From JAOUEA01 sp963821925 (GTDB lineage: Bacteria; Actinomycetota; UBA4738; HRBIN12), in NCBI GenBank assembly GCA_963821925.1, contig CAWGFO010000001.1, positions 372,001-436,000 of the forward strand: a stretch of 64,000 nucleotides of DNA, given 5' to 3'. The translations under genes and the position numbers were made by a program. Numbering within the stretch: the stretch's first letter is position 1; every line of letters begins with the position of its first letter. Shown in pieces: positions 9,090 to 17,874 of this stretch. Below the pieces are notes generated by a model that searched no databases, was not told the DNA's origin, and saw only the letters and a list, made by a program, of their open reading frames with translations.

Positions 9090-10028
9090 ATGCGCGCGCA
9101 ACGTGCAGCAGCGCGGCTCGTCGTGGCGGTCTGCCTCACGACGCTTGCCGTGGGATGCACCCGCGCCACCGAGGAGGCGGCACCGACGCCCACGACGGAG
9201 ACACCTTCCGAGCGACCCTCTCCGACCACGTCTCCGGTCGCGAGCGCCTCCCCTACGAAGGACCCGTCCCCGACACCGATCAAGGTCCCTCGAACGTTCG
9301 ACCCGAAGCACTTCGTCGCGGGCGGCTCCGATGTGAACACGTGGGTGCCCATGGCGCCCGGCGTGCAAACGGTGAACCGGGGCTTCGTCACCGTGGGTGG
9401 CCGACGGATCCCGCACATCAAGGTGACCACGGTCACCGACGTCACGAAGAAGATCGACGGGGTGCGCACGATCGTGGTCCTCGACCAGGACTTCGACGAC
9501 GGGCAGCTCAGCGAGCAGGCGATCGACTACCTGGCCGAGGACGTCGGAGGCAACGTCTGGTACCTGGGCTCCTACACGGAGGCGTACGAAGGTGGCCAGT
9601 TCCTCAACGCGCAGGACGCCTGGCTCGCCGGCGTGAACGGCGCCGAGGCCGGCCTCTGGTTCCCCGGGGATCCGAAGGCGGGGAGCCCCCCCTTCTATCA
9701 GGTGCAGATCCCGGGCGGCGAGCAGTCGACCGCACAGGTCGTCAAGGTCGGCGCGAAGACCTGCGTACCGTTCGACTGCTTCGACGACGTCGTGGTGGTC
9801 GAGGAGGGCGGCGCCGAGCACAAGTACTGGGCGCCCGGGGTCGGCGGCATCCTGACCGAGCCGCTCTCGGGATCCGCGCAAGAGACCGAGGAGCTGATCA
9901 ACATCCGGGAGCTCGGCTCGAAGGCGCTCGCCGAGCTCAGCAAGGAGGCTCTGAGGCTCGACGCGAACGCGGCTCGCACCGTGCCGAGCGTCTTCGGCTC
10001 CTCCGCGGCCGCCGCCCGGGAGCGTTGA
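9090..10028 (+). CDS. Secreted lipoprotein of unknown function, first gene of an ABC operon
   Basis: 312 residues. Residues 1-23 are a lipoprotein signal ending in LAVGC, so the protein should be anchored outside the membrane. A Thr/Ser/Pro-rich spacer to about residue 70 is followed by a globular domain with VTDVTKKIDGVRTIVVLDQD, WYLGSYTEAYEGG and FPGDPKAGSPPFYQ. I do not recognise a named enzyme family and see no obvious catalytic motif. It ends 17 bases before the first ATPase gene, so it is probably an accessory or substrate-binding part of that transporter. Confidence 0.8.
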   Translation: MRAQRAAARLVVAVCLTTLAVGCTRATEEAAPTPTTETPSERPSPTTSPVASASPTKDPSPTPIKVPRTFDPKHFVAGGSDVNTWVPMAPGVQTVNRGFVTVGGRRIPHIKVTTVTDVTKKIDGVRTIVVLDQDFDDGQLSEQAIDYLAEDVGGNVWYLGSYTEAYEGGQFLNAQDAWLAGVNGAEAGLWFPGDPKAGSPPFYQVQIPGGEQSTAQVVKVGAKTCVPFDCFDDVVVVEEGGAEHKYWAPGVGGILTEPLSGSAQETEELINIRELGSKALAELSKEALRLDANAARTVPSVFGSSAAAARER

Positions 10029-10045
10029 CGGGACCGGGGAACCTC

Positions 10046-10711
10046 ATGGCCGAACCGCTGGTGAGGCTCGACGGAGTCTCGAAGACGTTCGAGGCCGGCC
10101 GACAGGTCCTTCGAGGCGTGAGCCTCGAGCTGCGGCGAGGCGAGATGATCAGCCTCACGGGCGCGTCCGGCAGCGGGAAGTCCACGATGATCGCGCTGCT
10201 GGCCGGCCTCGCCGTGCCGGACGGGGGACGGGTGGTCTTCGACGGCGACGACCTCACCGACCTCGACGACGTGGGACGGGCACGGCTGCGCGCCGACCGG
10301 ATCGGCATCGTGCTCCAGAGCGGGAACCTGATCCCCTTCCTGACCGCCGGCGAGAACGTCGAGCTCGCGACCGGGTTCGCGGACGGCGGCGGTGGCCGCG
10401 TCGAGGCGAGGGACCTGCTCGAGGAACTCGGCGTCGGCGTTCGACGTGACCACCTGCCCCGGCGGATGTCCGGCGGCGAGGCGCAGCGGGTCGCGATCGC
10501 CGTCGCGCTCGCCAACGATCCCGAGCTGCTGCTCGCGGACGAGATCACGGGGCAGCTGGACTCGAAGACCGCCGACCAGGTGATGGGAACCATCTTCGAC
10601 GCCTGGCAGCGGCATGGACTGACGGTGCTGTACGTGACGCACGATCGGGGTCTCGCCGATCGGGCCGAGCGGCGGCTGATCCTCGATGGTGGGCAGGTGC
10701 GGGAACGGTGA
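10046..10711 (+). CDS. ABC transporter ATPase, FtsE/MacB (LolD) type, first of a pair
   Basis: 221 residues. Walker A is GASGSGKST, the signature is RMSGGEAQRVAIA, and Walker B is LLLADEITGQLDS with the switch VTHD. The usual Pro after the catalytic Glu is Ile here (ADEIT instead of ADEPT), a small departure from the family. The start at 10046 gives the canonical MAEPLVRLDGVSKTF beginning and has GGGGA upstream. The stop overlaps the GTG of the second ATPase by 4 bases (GTGA). It should power the FtsX-type permease two genes downstream. Confidence 0.9.
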   Translation: MAEPLVRLDGVSKTFEAGRQVLRGVSLELRRGEMISLTGASGSGKSTMIALLAGLAVPDGGRVVFDGDDLTDLDDVGRARLRADRIGIVLQSGNLIPFLTAGENVELATGFADGGGGRVEARDLLEELGVGVRRDHLPRRMSGGEAQRVAIAVALANDPELLLADEITGQLDSKTADQVMGTIFDAWQRHGLTVLYVTHDRGLADRAERRLILDGGQVRER

Positions 10712-11379
10712 GCGGCGGCGTCGGCATCGAGATCGTCGACGTGGCGAAGCGGTATGAGACGGCGGCCGGCATCGTGAGCGCGCTGGCCGGGGTGAGCCTG
10801 ACCGCCGCCCCCGGAGAGAGTCTCGCGATCACGGGTCCGAGCGGCTGTGGCAAGTCGACCCTGCTCGCACTCATCGCCGGCCTCGACGTCCCCTCCGAGG
10901 GCATGGTCTCCGTGGCCGGTCGAGCGATCTCGTCGATGCCCGAAGAGGATCGAGCCCGCGTCCGTCGACACGAGACCGGATTCGTCTTCCAGTCCGACAA
11001 CCTTCTGCCGTTCCTCACCGCGACCGAGAACGTGAGCCTCCAGCTCTCCCTCGACGATCGAGAGGGCGCGAACGCGCGGAGCCTCGGGATCCTGACCGAG
11101 CTCGGACTCGCGGACGAGGCGAGCAAGTTCCCCGACCAGCTCTCCGGAGGACAGCGCCAACGGGTGGCCGTGGCGCGCGCCCTCGTCCACCGCCCTCGGC
11201 TGATCGTCGCGGATGAGCCGACGGGATCGCTCGATCCCGACAACGCGAGGGGCGTCGTGGAACTCATGCTCGCCGCGCAGAGCGCCTCCGGCGCCACGCT
11301 CGTCCTCGTGACGCACGAGCCGATGGTCGCAGGCAAGCTGCAGCGGGCGATCGCGCTGCGGGACGGGCGATTGGCGTGA
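10708..11379 (+). CDS. ABC transporter ATPase, FtsE/MacB (LolD) type, second of a pair
   Basis: 223 residues. Walker A is GPSGCGKST, the Q-loop is FQSDNLLPFLT, the signature is QLSGGQRQRVAVARAL, Walker B is LIVADEPTGSLDP and the switch His is in LVTHEP. All are canonical, unlike the first ATPase. The gene starts on a GTG overlapping the previous stop and ends overlapping the GTG of the permease gene, so the three genes are translated together. The two ATPases may form a heterodimer on one duplicated permease. Confidence 0.92.
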   Translation: MSGGVGIEIVDVAKRYETAAGIVSALAGVSLTAAPGESLAITGPSGCGKSTLLALIAGLDVPSEGMVSVAGRAISSMPEEDRARVRRHETGFVFQSDNLLPFLTATENVSLQLSLDDREGANARSLGILTELGLADEASKFPDQLSGGQRQRVAVARALVHRPRLIVADEPTGSLDPDNARGVVELMLAAQSASGATLVLVTHEPMVAGKLQRAIALRDGRLA

Positions 11380-14300
11380 TCCGGTACGCCTGGCGCGACC
11401 TCGTGCACAACCCTCGGCGGACCCTCGCGTCGATGGTCGGTGTCGCGCTCGGCGTCGGCCTGTTCTCGGGGGTGCTGTTCTTCGTGGACGGGTCCGCCGC
11501 CACGATGACGAGCCGGGCGCTTGCGCCCCTCGACCTCGATATGCAGCGCATCGTCACGGCCGAACCGGCGGGCATGACCCTGACCGAACGGATCACAGGG
11601 GCGGCGGCGCTCGATGCGGGCCAGCAGACGACGATCGAGCTCACGGTGACGAACGACGGCGCCGCTCCCTCCAACGAGGTCGTGGTCCGCGACGAGCCTG
11701 TCCCACCGCTGACCTATGTCGGCGGCACCACGACCGTGGACGGGATCCCGGTGCCGGATGTCGAAGGAGACAGCCCGCTCTCGCACGGCGTCGCCGGGTT
11801 CGGCTTCAACATCGGGCGGGTGGAGCCCGGCGAGTCGGTCACGATCTCGTACGCGGCAGATGCGATGGACGTCGTCGCAGATGTCGGCGCCCTCGGAACC
11901 CAGGCGACGGTCTCCAGCAGGGAGCTCCCGGTGCCGATCGTCGCGAACGCCGAGCGGATCCTGACGCTCGACGAGCTGCTCGCCCAGGTCGCGGCGATCC
12001 CGGGGGTGGCCGCCGCGGACGGGCTGGGGATGGTCGACCTCCCGCCCGGCGCGCTCAGCGCTGCCGATGCCGGGGTCCCCGACCCCGTCCGGCTCTTCGC
12101 GTTCGACCAGGGCTACCTCGACCACTACCCGTCGATCGACGTCATCGACGGCGCGTTCGATCCTCGAGGTGCCCTCCTGAGCGTCGAGGCCGCTCGGTCC
12201 CTCGGGATCGAACCCGGCGACGCGATCTCCCTGCAGATCCCCGGTCGCGACGAGCCGATCCGACTCTCGGTCGGCGGCGTGGTCGACCTGGCCCGCGCCG
12301 AGCCGTTGTTCTCCAGCCGGAAGGCGAGCAAGCTCGAGGAGTTCCTCTACGTTCCGAACTCCGTCGTGATCTCGCCCGAGCGCTTCCGTGATGAGATCAT
12401 CCCGGCGTTCGGACGCCAGCGTGCGACGGTCGGCACCGTGACCAGGAGCTTCCCCACGCTCGAGGCGGACGTCCTCGTGGACCGGGCCCGCCTCCGGGCC
12501 GAGCCCGCGACGGCCCTCACCCAGACCACGACCGTCGCCGCCGCGATCGATCGGATCGGGCCGGGACAGGGCTACCTGATCGACAACATCTCCAACACGC
12601 TGACCGTTGCCAGCGAGGATGCGGCCGCCGGACGGCGGATGTTCCTCTTCCTCGGCCTGCCCGGGGCGCTGCTCGCGGCGTTCCTCGCTGCCTACGCCGG
12701 CAGCGTCCTGGCCGCGACCGAACGCCGCGAGCACGCGACCCTTCGGGTTCGTGGCGCTCATCTCGGTCATCTCCGAACGATCGCCCTCACCAAAGCCCTG
12801 GTGATCGCGTGCATCGGCTCTGCGGTCGGGGTCGTGCTCGGCGCGGCATCTGCGGCGGCCGTTCTCGGCTGGGGCTCCCTCTCGGAAGCCTCAGCCACCG
12901 CCCTCGCGACGTCCGCGCTGCTGGCGGTCGGCGTGGGGTTGGCGATCACCGCGATCGCCCTCTACCTTCCGGCTCGCCGCTCGGTTCGTCGCGAGGTGAG
13001 CGAGGAGCGCCGTTCGATGCGGGCGCCAACGGTACCCGCCTGGCGACGTCTGGGCCTCGACGTGGCATTGCTCATGGCGGCCGTCCTCATCGAGATCGTC
13101 GCGATCCGACGCGGCGCCCTCGATCCGCCGGCCGGGTCCGTCTACGCCGGGGTCGCCGTCTCACTGCCGGCCGGCCTCCTGCCCGCCCCCCTGCTCGTCT
13201 GGGTCGGCGGCCTCCTCCTGTGCGTACGGACGATGCTGGCGATCGTCGCGCACGCGCCCGCGCCGTCGAACCGGCGATTCGGCGCGATCGTTCCGGGCAT
13301 CGCGAGCAGGGGCCTCCGGCGACGGTCGGGCGACCTGGCGAGCGGGATCATCGGGCTCGGCCTCGTGGTGGCGTTCGGGGTAGGGTTGGCGCTGTTCGCC
13401 GCGACGTACGACGCTACGAAGGCCGCCGATGCCAGGTTCACGGTCGGTGCCGATCTCCGGATCACTCCGAGCGTCCTCGGCGAGCGACCCGACGCGAGCT
13501 ATGCCACGGCGCTCACCGTTCCCGGTGTGTCCGGGGTGTCGCCCGTGGTCGTCGGCCTCGAGAACGCGGTCCTGATCGGGCCGTTCAACCAGCAGCGGAA
13601 GAACCTCGCGGCCGTCGATCCCACGAGTTTCACATCGGTCGCGCCGCTGCCCGATCAGGTGTTCATCGGTGCCTCCGCCGCCGACACGCTGGCCGCCCTC
13701 GGATCGGATCCGCGAGGCGTACTGGTCGACGAGGAGACCGCGGACGACCTGTCGGTGGACGTGGGCGATCCCGTCGATATCGTCCTCGCGCTCGGGACGA
13801 AGCGGGAGACGCAGGAGCACTTCCGCGTCGCGGGCCTCTTCGCACGGTTCCCGGGCATCCCGTCGGGTGCGAACCTCGTCGTGAACCTGGATCGCTACCG
13901 AGAGGTCACGGGGATCGACACCGTCGACGTCTTCCTCGCGGGTGCGGACGATCCCGGCCACGAGGGGCTCGCGGAGGCCGAGGCCTCGGTGCGGTCAGGT
14001 CCGGGCGCTCGGGATCCCCTCCACATCGAGACCACCGAGACCGCCCTCAACGATGACCAGTCGAGCCTCACCGCGGTGAACGTGAACGGGCTCGTTCGGC
14101 TCAATACCTTCTATGCGCTGCTGATGAGCGCCACCGCCATCGCGATCTTCGTCTTCGGGTTGATGCTCCAGCGCCGTGGGGAGTACGTCGTCCTTCGGGC
14201 GCAGGGGCTTCGGTCGAGTGAGTTGCGGGCGTTGGTCTTGCTTGAGGCCGCGGTCGTCACGGTCGGCGGACTCGCAGCAGGCGTGCTCGTGGGGACGATC

Positions 14301-14483
14301 ACCGCGTTCCTGTCGATCCGCATCCTGCGCGGCCTCTTCATCCTGGACCCGCGGATGACCCTTCCCCTCGGGCAACTCGCGTCGCTCTCGGCGCTGGTGG
14401 TCCTCGCCGCGATCGTGTCGGGGCTCGCCGCGACCGAGCTCCTCCGTCGGCTCCAACCCGCGGAGATCCTGCGCGAGGAGTGA
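11376..14483 (+). CDS. FtsX-like ABC permease with a DUF11-like domain in its first extracytoplasmic loop
   Basis: 1035 residues, a fused double permease. Helix 1 is about residues 18-38. Residues about 78-185 read as a DUF11-type Ig-like repeat (AGQQTTIELTVTNDG, then VVVRDEPVPPLTYVGGTTT, then VEPGESVTISY). The extracytoplasmic MacB-type core follows. Helices cluster at about 425-545, 560-635 and 650-680, then a second extracytoplasmic domain, and the last three helices lie in the C-terminal 140 residues. Such permeases extrude lipids, peptides or lipoproteins by mechanotransmission. It starts on a GTG overlapping the second ATPase stop. Substrate unknown. Confidence 0.88.
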   Translation: MIRYAWRDLVHNPRRTLASMVGVALGVGLFSGVLFFVDGSAATMTSRALAPLDLDMQRIVTAEPAGMTLTERITGAAALDAGQQTTIELTVTNDGAAPSNEVVVRDEPVPPLTYVGGTTTVDGIPVPDVEGDSPLSHGVAGFGFNIGRVEPGESVTISYAADAMDVVADVGALGTQATVSSRELPVPIVANAERILTLDELLAQVAAIPGVAAADGLGMVDLPPGALSAADAGVPDPVRLFAFDQGYLDHYPSIDVIDGAFDPRGALLSVEAARSLGIEPGDAISLQIPGRDEPIRLSVGGVVDLARAEPLFSSRKASKLEEFLYVPNSVVISPERFRDEIIPAFGRQRATVGTVTRSFPTLEADVLVDRARLRAEPATALTQTTTVAAAIDRIGPGQGYLIDNISNTLTVASEDAAAGRRMFLFLGLPGALLAAFLAAYAGSVLAATERREHATLRVRGAHLGHLRTIALTKALVIACIGSAVGVVLGAASAAAVLGWGSLSEASATALATSALLAVGVGLAITAIALYLPARRSVRREVSEERRSMRAPTVPAWRRLGLDVALLMAAVLIEIVAIRRGALDPPAGSVYAGVAVSLPAGLLPAPLLVWVGGLLLCVRTMLAIVAHAPAPSNRRFGAIVPGIASRGLRRRSGDLASGIIGLGLVVAFGVGLALFAATYDATKAADARFTVGADLRITPSVLGERPDASYATALTVPGVSGVSPVVVGLENAVLIGPFNQQRKNLAAVDPTSFTSVAPLPDQVFIGASAADTLAALGSDPRGVLVDEETADDLSVDVGDPVDIVLALGTKRETQEHFRVAGLFARFPGIPSGANLVVNLDRYREVTGIDTVDVFLAGADDPGHEGLAEAEASVRSGPGARDPLHIETTETALNDDQSSLTAVNVNGLVRLNTFYALLMSATAIAIFVFGLMLQRRGEYVVLRAQGLRSSELRALVLLEAAVVTVGGLAAGVLVGTITAFLSIRILRGLFILDPRMTLPLGQLASLSALVVLAAIVSGLAATELLRRLQPAEILREE

Positions 14484-14551
14484 TCCCGCCGGACCGGATG
14501 CGCGACCCCTGGACCGCACTGGGTCCCATCGAGACGCAGCCACCGCCGGTG

Positions 14552-14581
14552 TTGACCCGTACGACACCACCGGGATACCGT
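14552..14581 (+). promoter_or_regulatory. SigA-type promoter for the ABC-2 exporter operon
   Basis: TTGACC (14552-14557), an 18-base spacer and TACCGT (14576-14581) match the actinobacterial TTGACN/TANNNT pattern. The predicted RNA would have a leader of about 75-80 bases before the ATG at 14667, with GGAGG at 14653-14657. Confidence 0.45.
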
Positions 14582-14666
14582 CGGCGCCGTAGGACCGGAG
14601 GATCCTTCGCCCGCCATCTGAGATCCGACAGCTGCACGACGGACGCACCATCGGAGGCGAATGGCC

Positions 14667-15662
14667 ATGGGCGCGACGGTTTCCGACTCCGCGGTCCTTC
14701 GGGCCGACGGACTGACCAAGTCCTACGGCGGGTGGACGGCGCTCCAGGAGCTCTCATTCGAGCTGCTCCCCGGGCGCGTGATGGGGTTCCTAGGCCCCAA
14801 CGGGGCGGGCAAGACCACCTCGATCCGCATCCTGACGACCATCCTGCAACCGTCGTCGGGGCAGTTCGTCGTCGACGGCATCGGCTCCGATCAACCCGCC
14901 AAGATCCGCCCGTTGATCGGTGTGCTCCCGGAGACCCTCGGGCTGCCCAACCAGATCACCGGCATCGAGTACATCACCTACTTCGGCCGGCTCTACGGGC
15001 GGAAGGGGACGGACGCACGGACCCACGGACTGGCGCTGCTCGAGCTGGTCGGGCTGCGGGAGCGGGCCCGGTCGCTGATCCGCACGTATAGCCATGGGAT
15101 GCGCCAGCGGCTCGGCATCGCGCGCGCTCTCGTGAACGACCCCGTCGTCCTGTTCCTGGACGAGCCGACCCTCGGCCTGGACCCTCGCGGTCAGCAGGAG
15201 CTGCTCACGCTGCTCCGCGACGTCGCCGAGGGGCGGGGTGCCGGCGTGATCCTGTGCAGTCACGCGCTGGCCGAGGTCGAGGGGATCTGCGACGACGTCG
15301 TGATCCTGTCGTCGGGACGGGTCGTCGCCACCGGACCCGTGGCGGACGTCCTCGAACGGGCGCGGCGCGATGGCCCGCAGCGGACCGCCCTGCGTATCCG
15401 CGTTCCGAAGTCCAGCGTCGAAAAGGTATCGGCGTTGCTGGAACCTCTGCCGGGTGTGAAGGGCGTGTCCGGAGGCATCGTCGAGGGCCAGCTGGAGGTG
15501 GAGCTCGCCGCGTCGCCGGACCGGCCCTCGGATGACCACCGGGCGACGAACGCGGTCCTCGATGCCTTGGTGCGTGCCGACATCCCGGTGGAGAGCTTCG
15601 AGGTCGAAGGCAGCCGGCTCCAGGACGCCTTCCTGGAGCTCACGGAAGGAGCCAGCGCATGA
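14667..15662 (+). CDS. ABC-2 type exporter ATPase
   Basis: 331 residues. Walker A is GPNGAGKTT, the signature is YSHGMRQRLGIARAL, Walker B is VVLFLDEPTLGLDP, and the switch is CSHALAEVE. A C-terminal 100-residue extension of DrrA/NatA type follows. GGAGG at 14653-14657 lies 9 bases before the ATG at 14667 but only 3 before the ATG at 14661, so the second start was chosen; the difference is two residues. The stop overlaps the ATG of the permease gene (ATGA). The pair should form one exporter. Confidence 0.9.
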   Translation: MGATVSDSAVLRADGLTKSYGGWTALQELSFELLPGRVMGFLGPNGAGKTTSIRILTTILQPSSGQFVVDGIGSDQPAKIRPLIGVLPETLGLPNQITGIEYITYFGRLYGRKGTDARTHGLALLELVGLRERARSLIRTYSHGMRQRLGIARALVNDPVVLFLDEPTLGLDPRGQQELLTLLRDVAEGRGAGVILCSHALAEVEGICDDVVILSSGRVVATGPVADVLERARRDGPQRTALRIRVPKSSVEKVSALLEPLPGVKGVSGGIVEGQLEVELAASPDRPSDDHRATNAVLDALVRADIPVESFEVEGSRLQDAFLELTEGASA

Positions 15663-17101
15663 GCCTCGGCGAAGCCACGCAGGAGCGGGTGCGAGCCGAA
15701 CGCCCGTCGACGAGGGCGCGGGGCGCGTGGATCGCGGTGTTCCGACAAGAAGTGGTGGAGCTCTGGGTCGGGGGGAGGGCGGTCAACCTGCTGATCCTGT
15801 ACAGCCTCCTGCTCGGGCTCATGACGTTCCTGCTGGCGACGAACAGCGAGCTGAACCTGATCCCTCCCAAGGAGATGGTGTTCCTGACGCTGCTCAACGC
15901 GATCTCCTTCGGCGTCTTCATCGGGCTGATCATCGGCGCCGACGGGATCAGCGGCGAACGGGAACGAGGCACGCTCGAGGTGCTGCTCTTGACGCCGGCG
16001 AGCCGACGGCAGCTCGTGCTGGGCAAGCTTCTGGCCGCCCTCACGCCGTGGCCGGCGGCGTTCCTCATCTCGGTGCCGACGCTGTTCGTGGTGTCGCAGG
16101 GCAACGACGTCCTGGGTCAGGCCCTGCTGATCGGAGGGATCCTCGGCTCGATCCTGGCCGTGGCCTTCGCCGGCTTCGGGCTGCTGGTGAGCGCCTGGTG
16201 CAACTCGAACAAGACGAGCATGTTCATCAGCTTGGTCGTCTGGTTGCTGCTCTTCATGCTGACGCAGCTCCCGGGGGAAGCGCAGAAGGGAGACTTCGGC
16301 TACTTCGTCCAGCGCATCAATCCGATGCAGGCCAGCAGCGAGTTCCTGGAGAAGGTGCTCGTCAACAACCGCACGGTGTCCGAGAAGCTGCCGTACGTGC
16401 GGTCATCGGCGGTGGCAGTGGTGCTGGTGTTGCTCGCCCTCTTCGTGTTCGCCGCCCCTCGACTTCGGCTCGACGCCGGACGCGCCCGCAGGATGCGCGC
16501 GCGATGGGGATCCCTCTCGGGCATGGCACTGACGGCGCTCTTCCTCCTCTGTCTCGGCGTCGGCCCGGCGATAGCGCTCGGACGGCCGCTGCACCAGACC
16601 GGATCGGACGGCATCAGCGTCACGCTCGAAGAGACGTCCATGGAAGTGAAGACCGGCGACGAGTTCACGTTCGACACCCTGCTCGAGAACAACGGGTCGG
16701 AAGACTCGCCTCCGATCGTCATGGCGATGAACATCATCAAGATCTCGTCCACGGGCGACGTGGTGGATCCGGAGGACTGGTCGCCGAAGCGCACGCAATA
16801 CGTGCGATCGGTCGCCGCGGGTGACGCGGTGCGGCAGTCCTGGACGATCGAGGCGATCCTGAAGGGCGACTACATGGTGTACCTGGTCGCGATCCCCCAG
16901 CCGGCAGACTCCGGATCCACCAGCCAGGTCGTCGCGAGCTCGGGACTGCACCTGACGGTGGGCGCCTTCTCGAACCTCAATCCCCAGGGCGTCCTTCCGG
17001 TGGTGATCGCCGTGCCGATCGGGGTGACCCTGGTCCTGCTGCTCCTGATCCGGTTCCGTCTCCGGCGGCTCGGACGCGACGAACCGGCCGAGGTGTCGTG
17101 A
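15659..17101 (+). CDS. ABC-2 type permease with an extracytoplasmic beta-sandwich-like domain
   Basis: 480 residues. Residues about 35-270 hold six hydrophobic segments of an ABC2 membrane domain, including ISGERERGTLEVLLLTP, the conserved cytoplasmic coupling motif of this family. A seventh segment (about 285-305) leads into a soluble region of about 125 residues (LEETSMEVKTGDEFTFDTLLENNG onward) that resembles CARDB/NEW3-like Ig folds, and a last helix (about 448-468) anchors the C-terminus. It is translationally coupled to the ATPase gene. The added outer domain may bind substrate or the cell wall; this is inference. Confidence 0.85.
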   Translation: MSLGEATQERVRAERPSTRARGAWIAVFRQEVVELWVGGRAVNLLILYSLLLGLMTFLLATNSELNLIPPKEMVFLTLLNAISFGVFIGLIIGADGISGERERGTLEVLLLTPASRRQLVLGKLLAALTPWPAAFLISVPTLFVVSQGNDVLGQALLIGGILGSILAVAFAGFGLLVSAWCNSNKTSMFISLVVWLLLFMLTQLPGEAQKGDFGYFVQRINPMQASSEFLEKVLVNNRTVSEKLPYVRSSAVAVVLVLLALFVFAAPRLRLDAGRARRMRARWGSLSGMALTALFLLCLGVGPAIALGRPLHQTGSDGISVTLEETSMEVKTGDEFTFDTLLENNGSEDSPPIVMAMNIIKISSTGDVVDPEDWSPKRTQYVRSVAAGDAVRQSWTIEAILKGDYMVYLVAIPQPADSGSTSQVVASSGLHLTVGAFSNLNPQGVLPVVIAVPIGVTLVLLLLIRFRLRRLGRDEPAEVS

Positions 17102-17106
17102 GGGGC

Positions 17107-17874
17107 TCAGAGTCCCGGACTGCTCTGGATCAGGCCGCCGTCCGCCATCACGGTGGTCGCGGTCACGTAGCTCGAACCGTCGCCGGCGAGGAACGTCACC
17201 ACCCGGGCGATCTCGTCCGGATCGGCGATCCGTCCCAACGGGATCGCCGCGTCGAGCGTCCGCATCTTCGCGGGGTCGGCCTCGGTCGACCGGTTGATCG
17301 GCGTGTCGACGGCCCCCGGACCGACGCCGACAACCGTGATCCCGTGGGGGGCGAGCTCGACGCCCGCGGTCCGCGTCAGCATCCGCATGCCGCCCTTCGA
17401 GAGGCAATAGGCCGTGTTGCCGGGCATCGGCCAGTCCTCGTGGACCGACGAGATGTTGATGATCCGGCCCCCGTCACCCTGGGCGATCATCTGCTTGGCC
17501 GCCAGCTGCGTGGCGAAGAACGCGCTCTTCAGGTTCACGCGCAGCACGAATTCGTACTGTTCCTCGGTCGTATCCAGCACCGACGTGCGGGTCTCGACCC
17601 CCGCGTTGTTGACCATGATGTCCACGCGACCGAACGTCTCCACGGCCGTATCCACGAGCTTCCTGAGATCGTCGACCTCGCTCACGTCGGCATCCACGCC
17701 GATCGCCCGAACGCCGAGCGCCTCGACCTGCCGAACGAGATCCTCGGTCGCGTCGGGGTGGGCCACGTAATCGATCACCAGGTCTGCCCCTTCGCGGGCG
17801 AGCGCCAGCACGATCGACTTGCCGATCCCGCTGTTGCCGCCGGTCACGATGGCGACCTTGCTCTTGAGACTCAT
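17107..17874 (-). CDS. SDR-family oxidoreductase, glucose 1-dehydrogenase-like
   Basis: 255 residues, the classical short-chain dehydrogenase length. The cofactor motif is TGGNSGIG, followed by NNAG (about residue 90), the catalytic Ser in NISSVHE and the YxxxK pair in AYCLSKGG. The stretch around SSVHE and GPGAVDTPIN is close to bacterial glucose 1-dehydrogenases. The start at 17874 overlaps the stop of the GH15 gene (ATGA). That neighbour could supply glucose, so oxidation of a sugar to its lactone is a sensible but unproven role. Confidence 0.88.
   Translation of the reverse strand: MSLKSKVAIVTGGNSGIGKSIVLALAREGADLVIDYVAHPDATEDLVRQVEALGVRAIGVDADVSEVDDLRKLVDTAVETFGRVDIMVNNAGVETRTSVLDTTEEQYEFVLRVNLKSAFFATQLAAKQMIAQGDGGRIINISSVHEDWPMPGNTAYCLSKGGMRMLTRTAGVELAPHGITVVGVGPGAVDTPINRSTEADPAKMRTLDAAIPLGRIADPDEIARVVTFLAGDGSSYVTATTVMADGGLIQSSPGL

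Noticed and set aside
10545..12770. 741-residue minus-strand open frame
   Set aside because: Shadow of the second ATPase and the FtsX permease genes; common in high-GC coding DNA.
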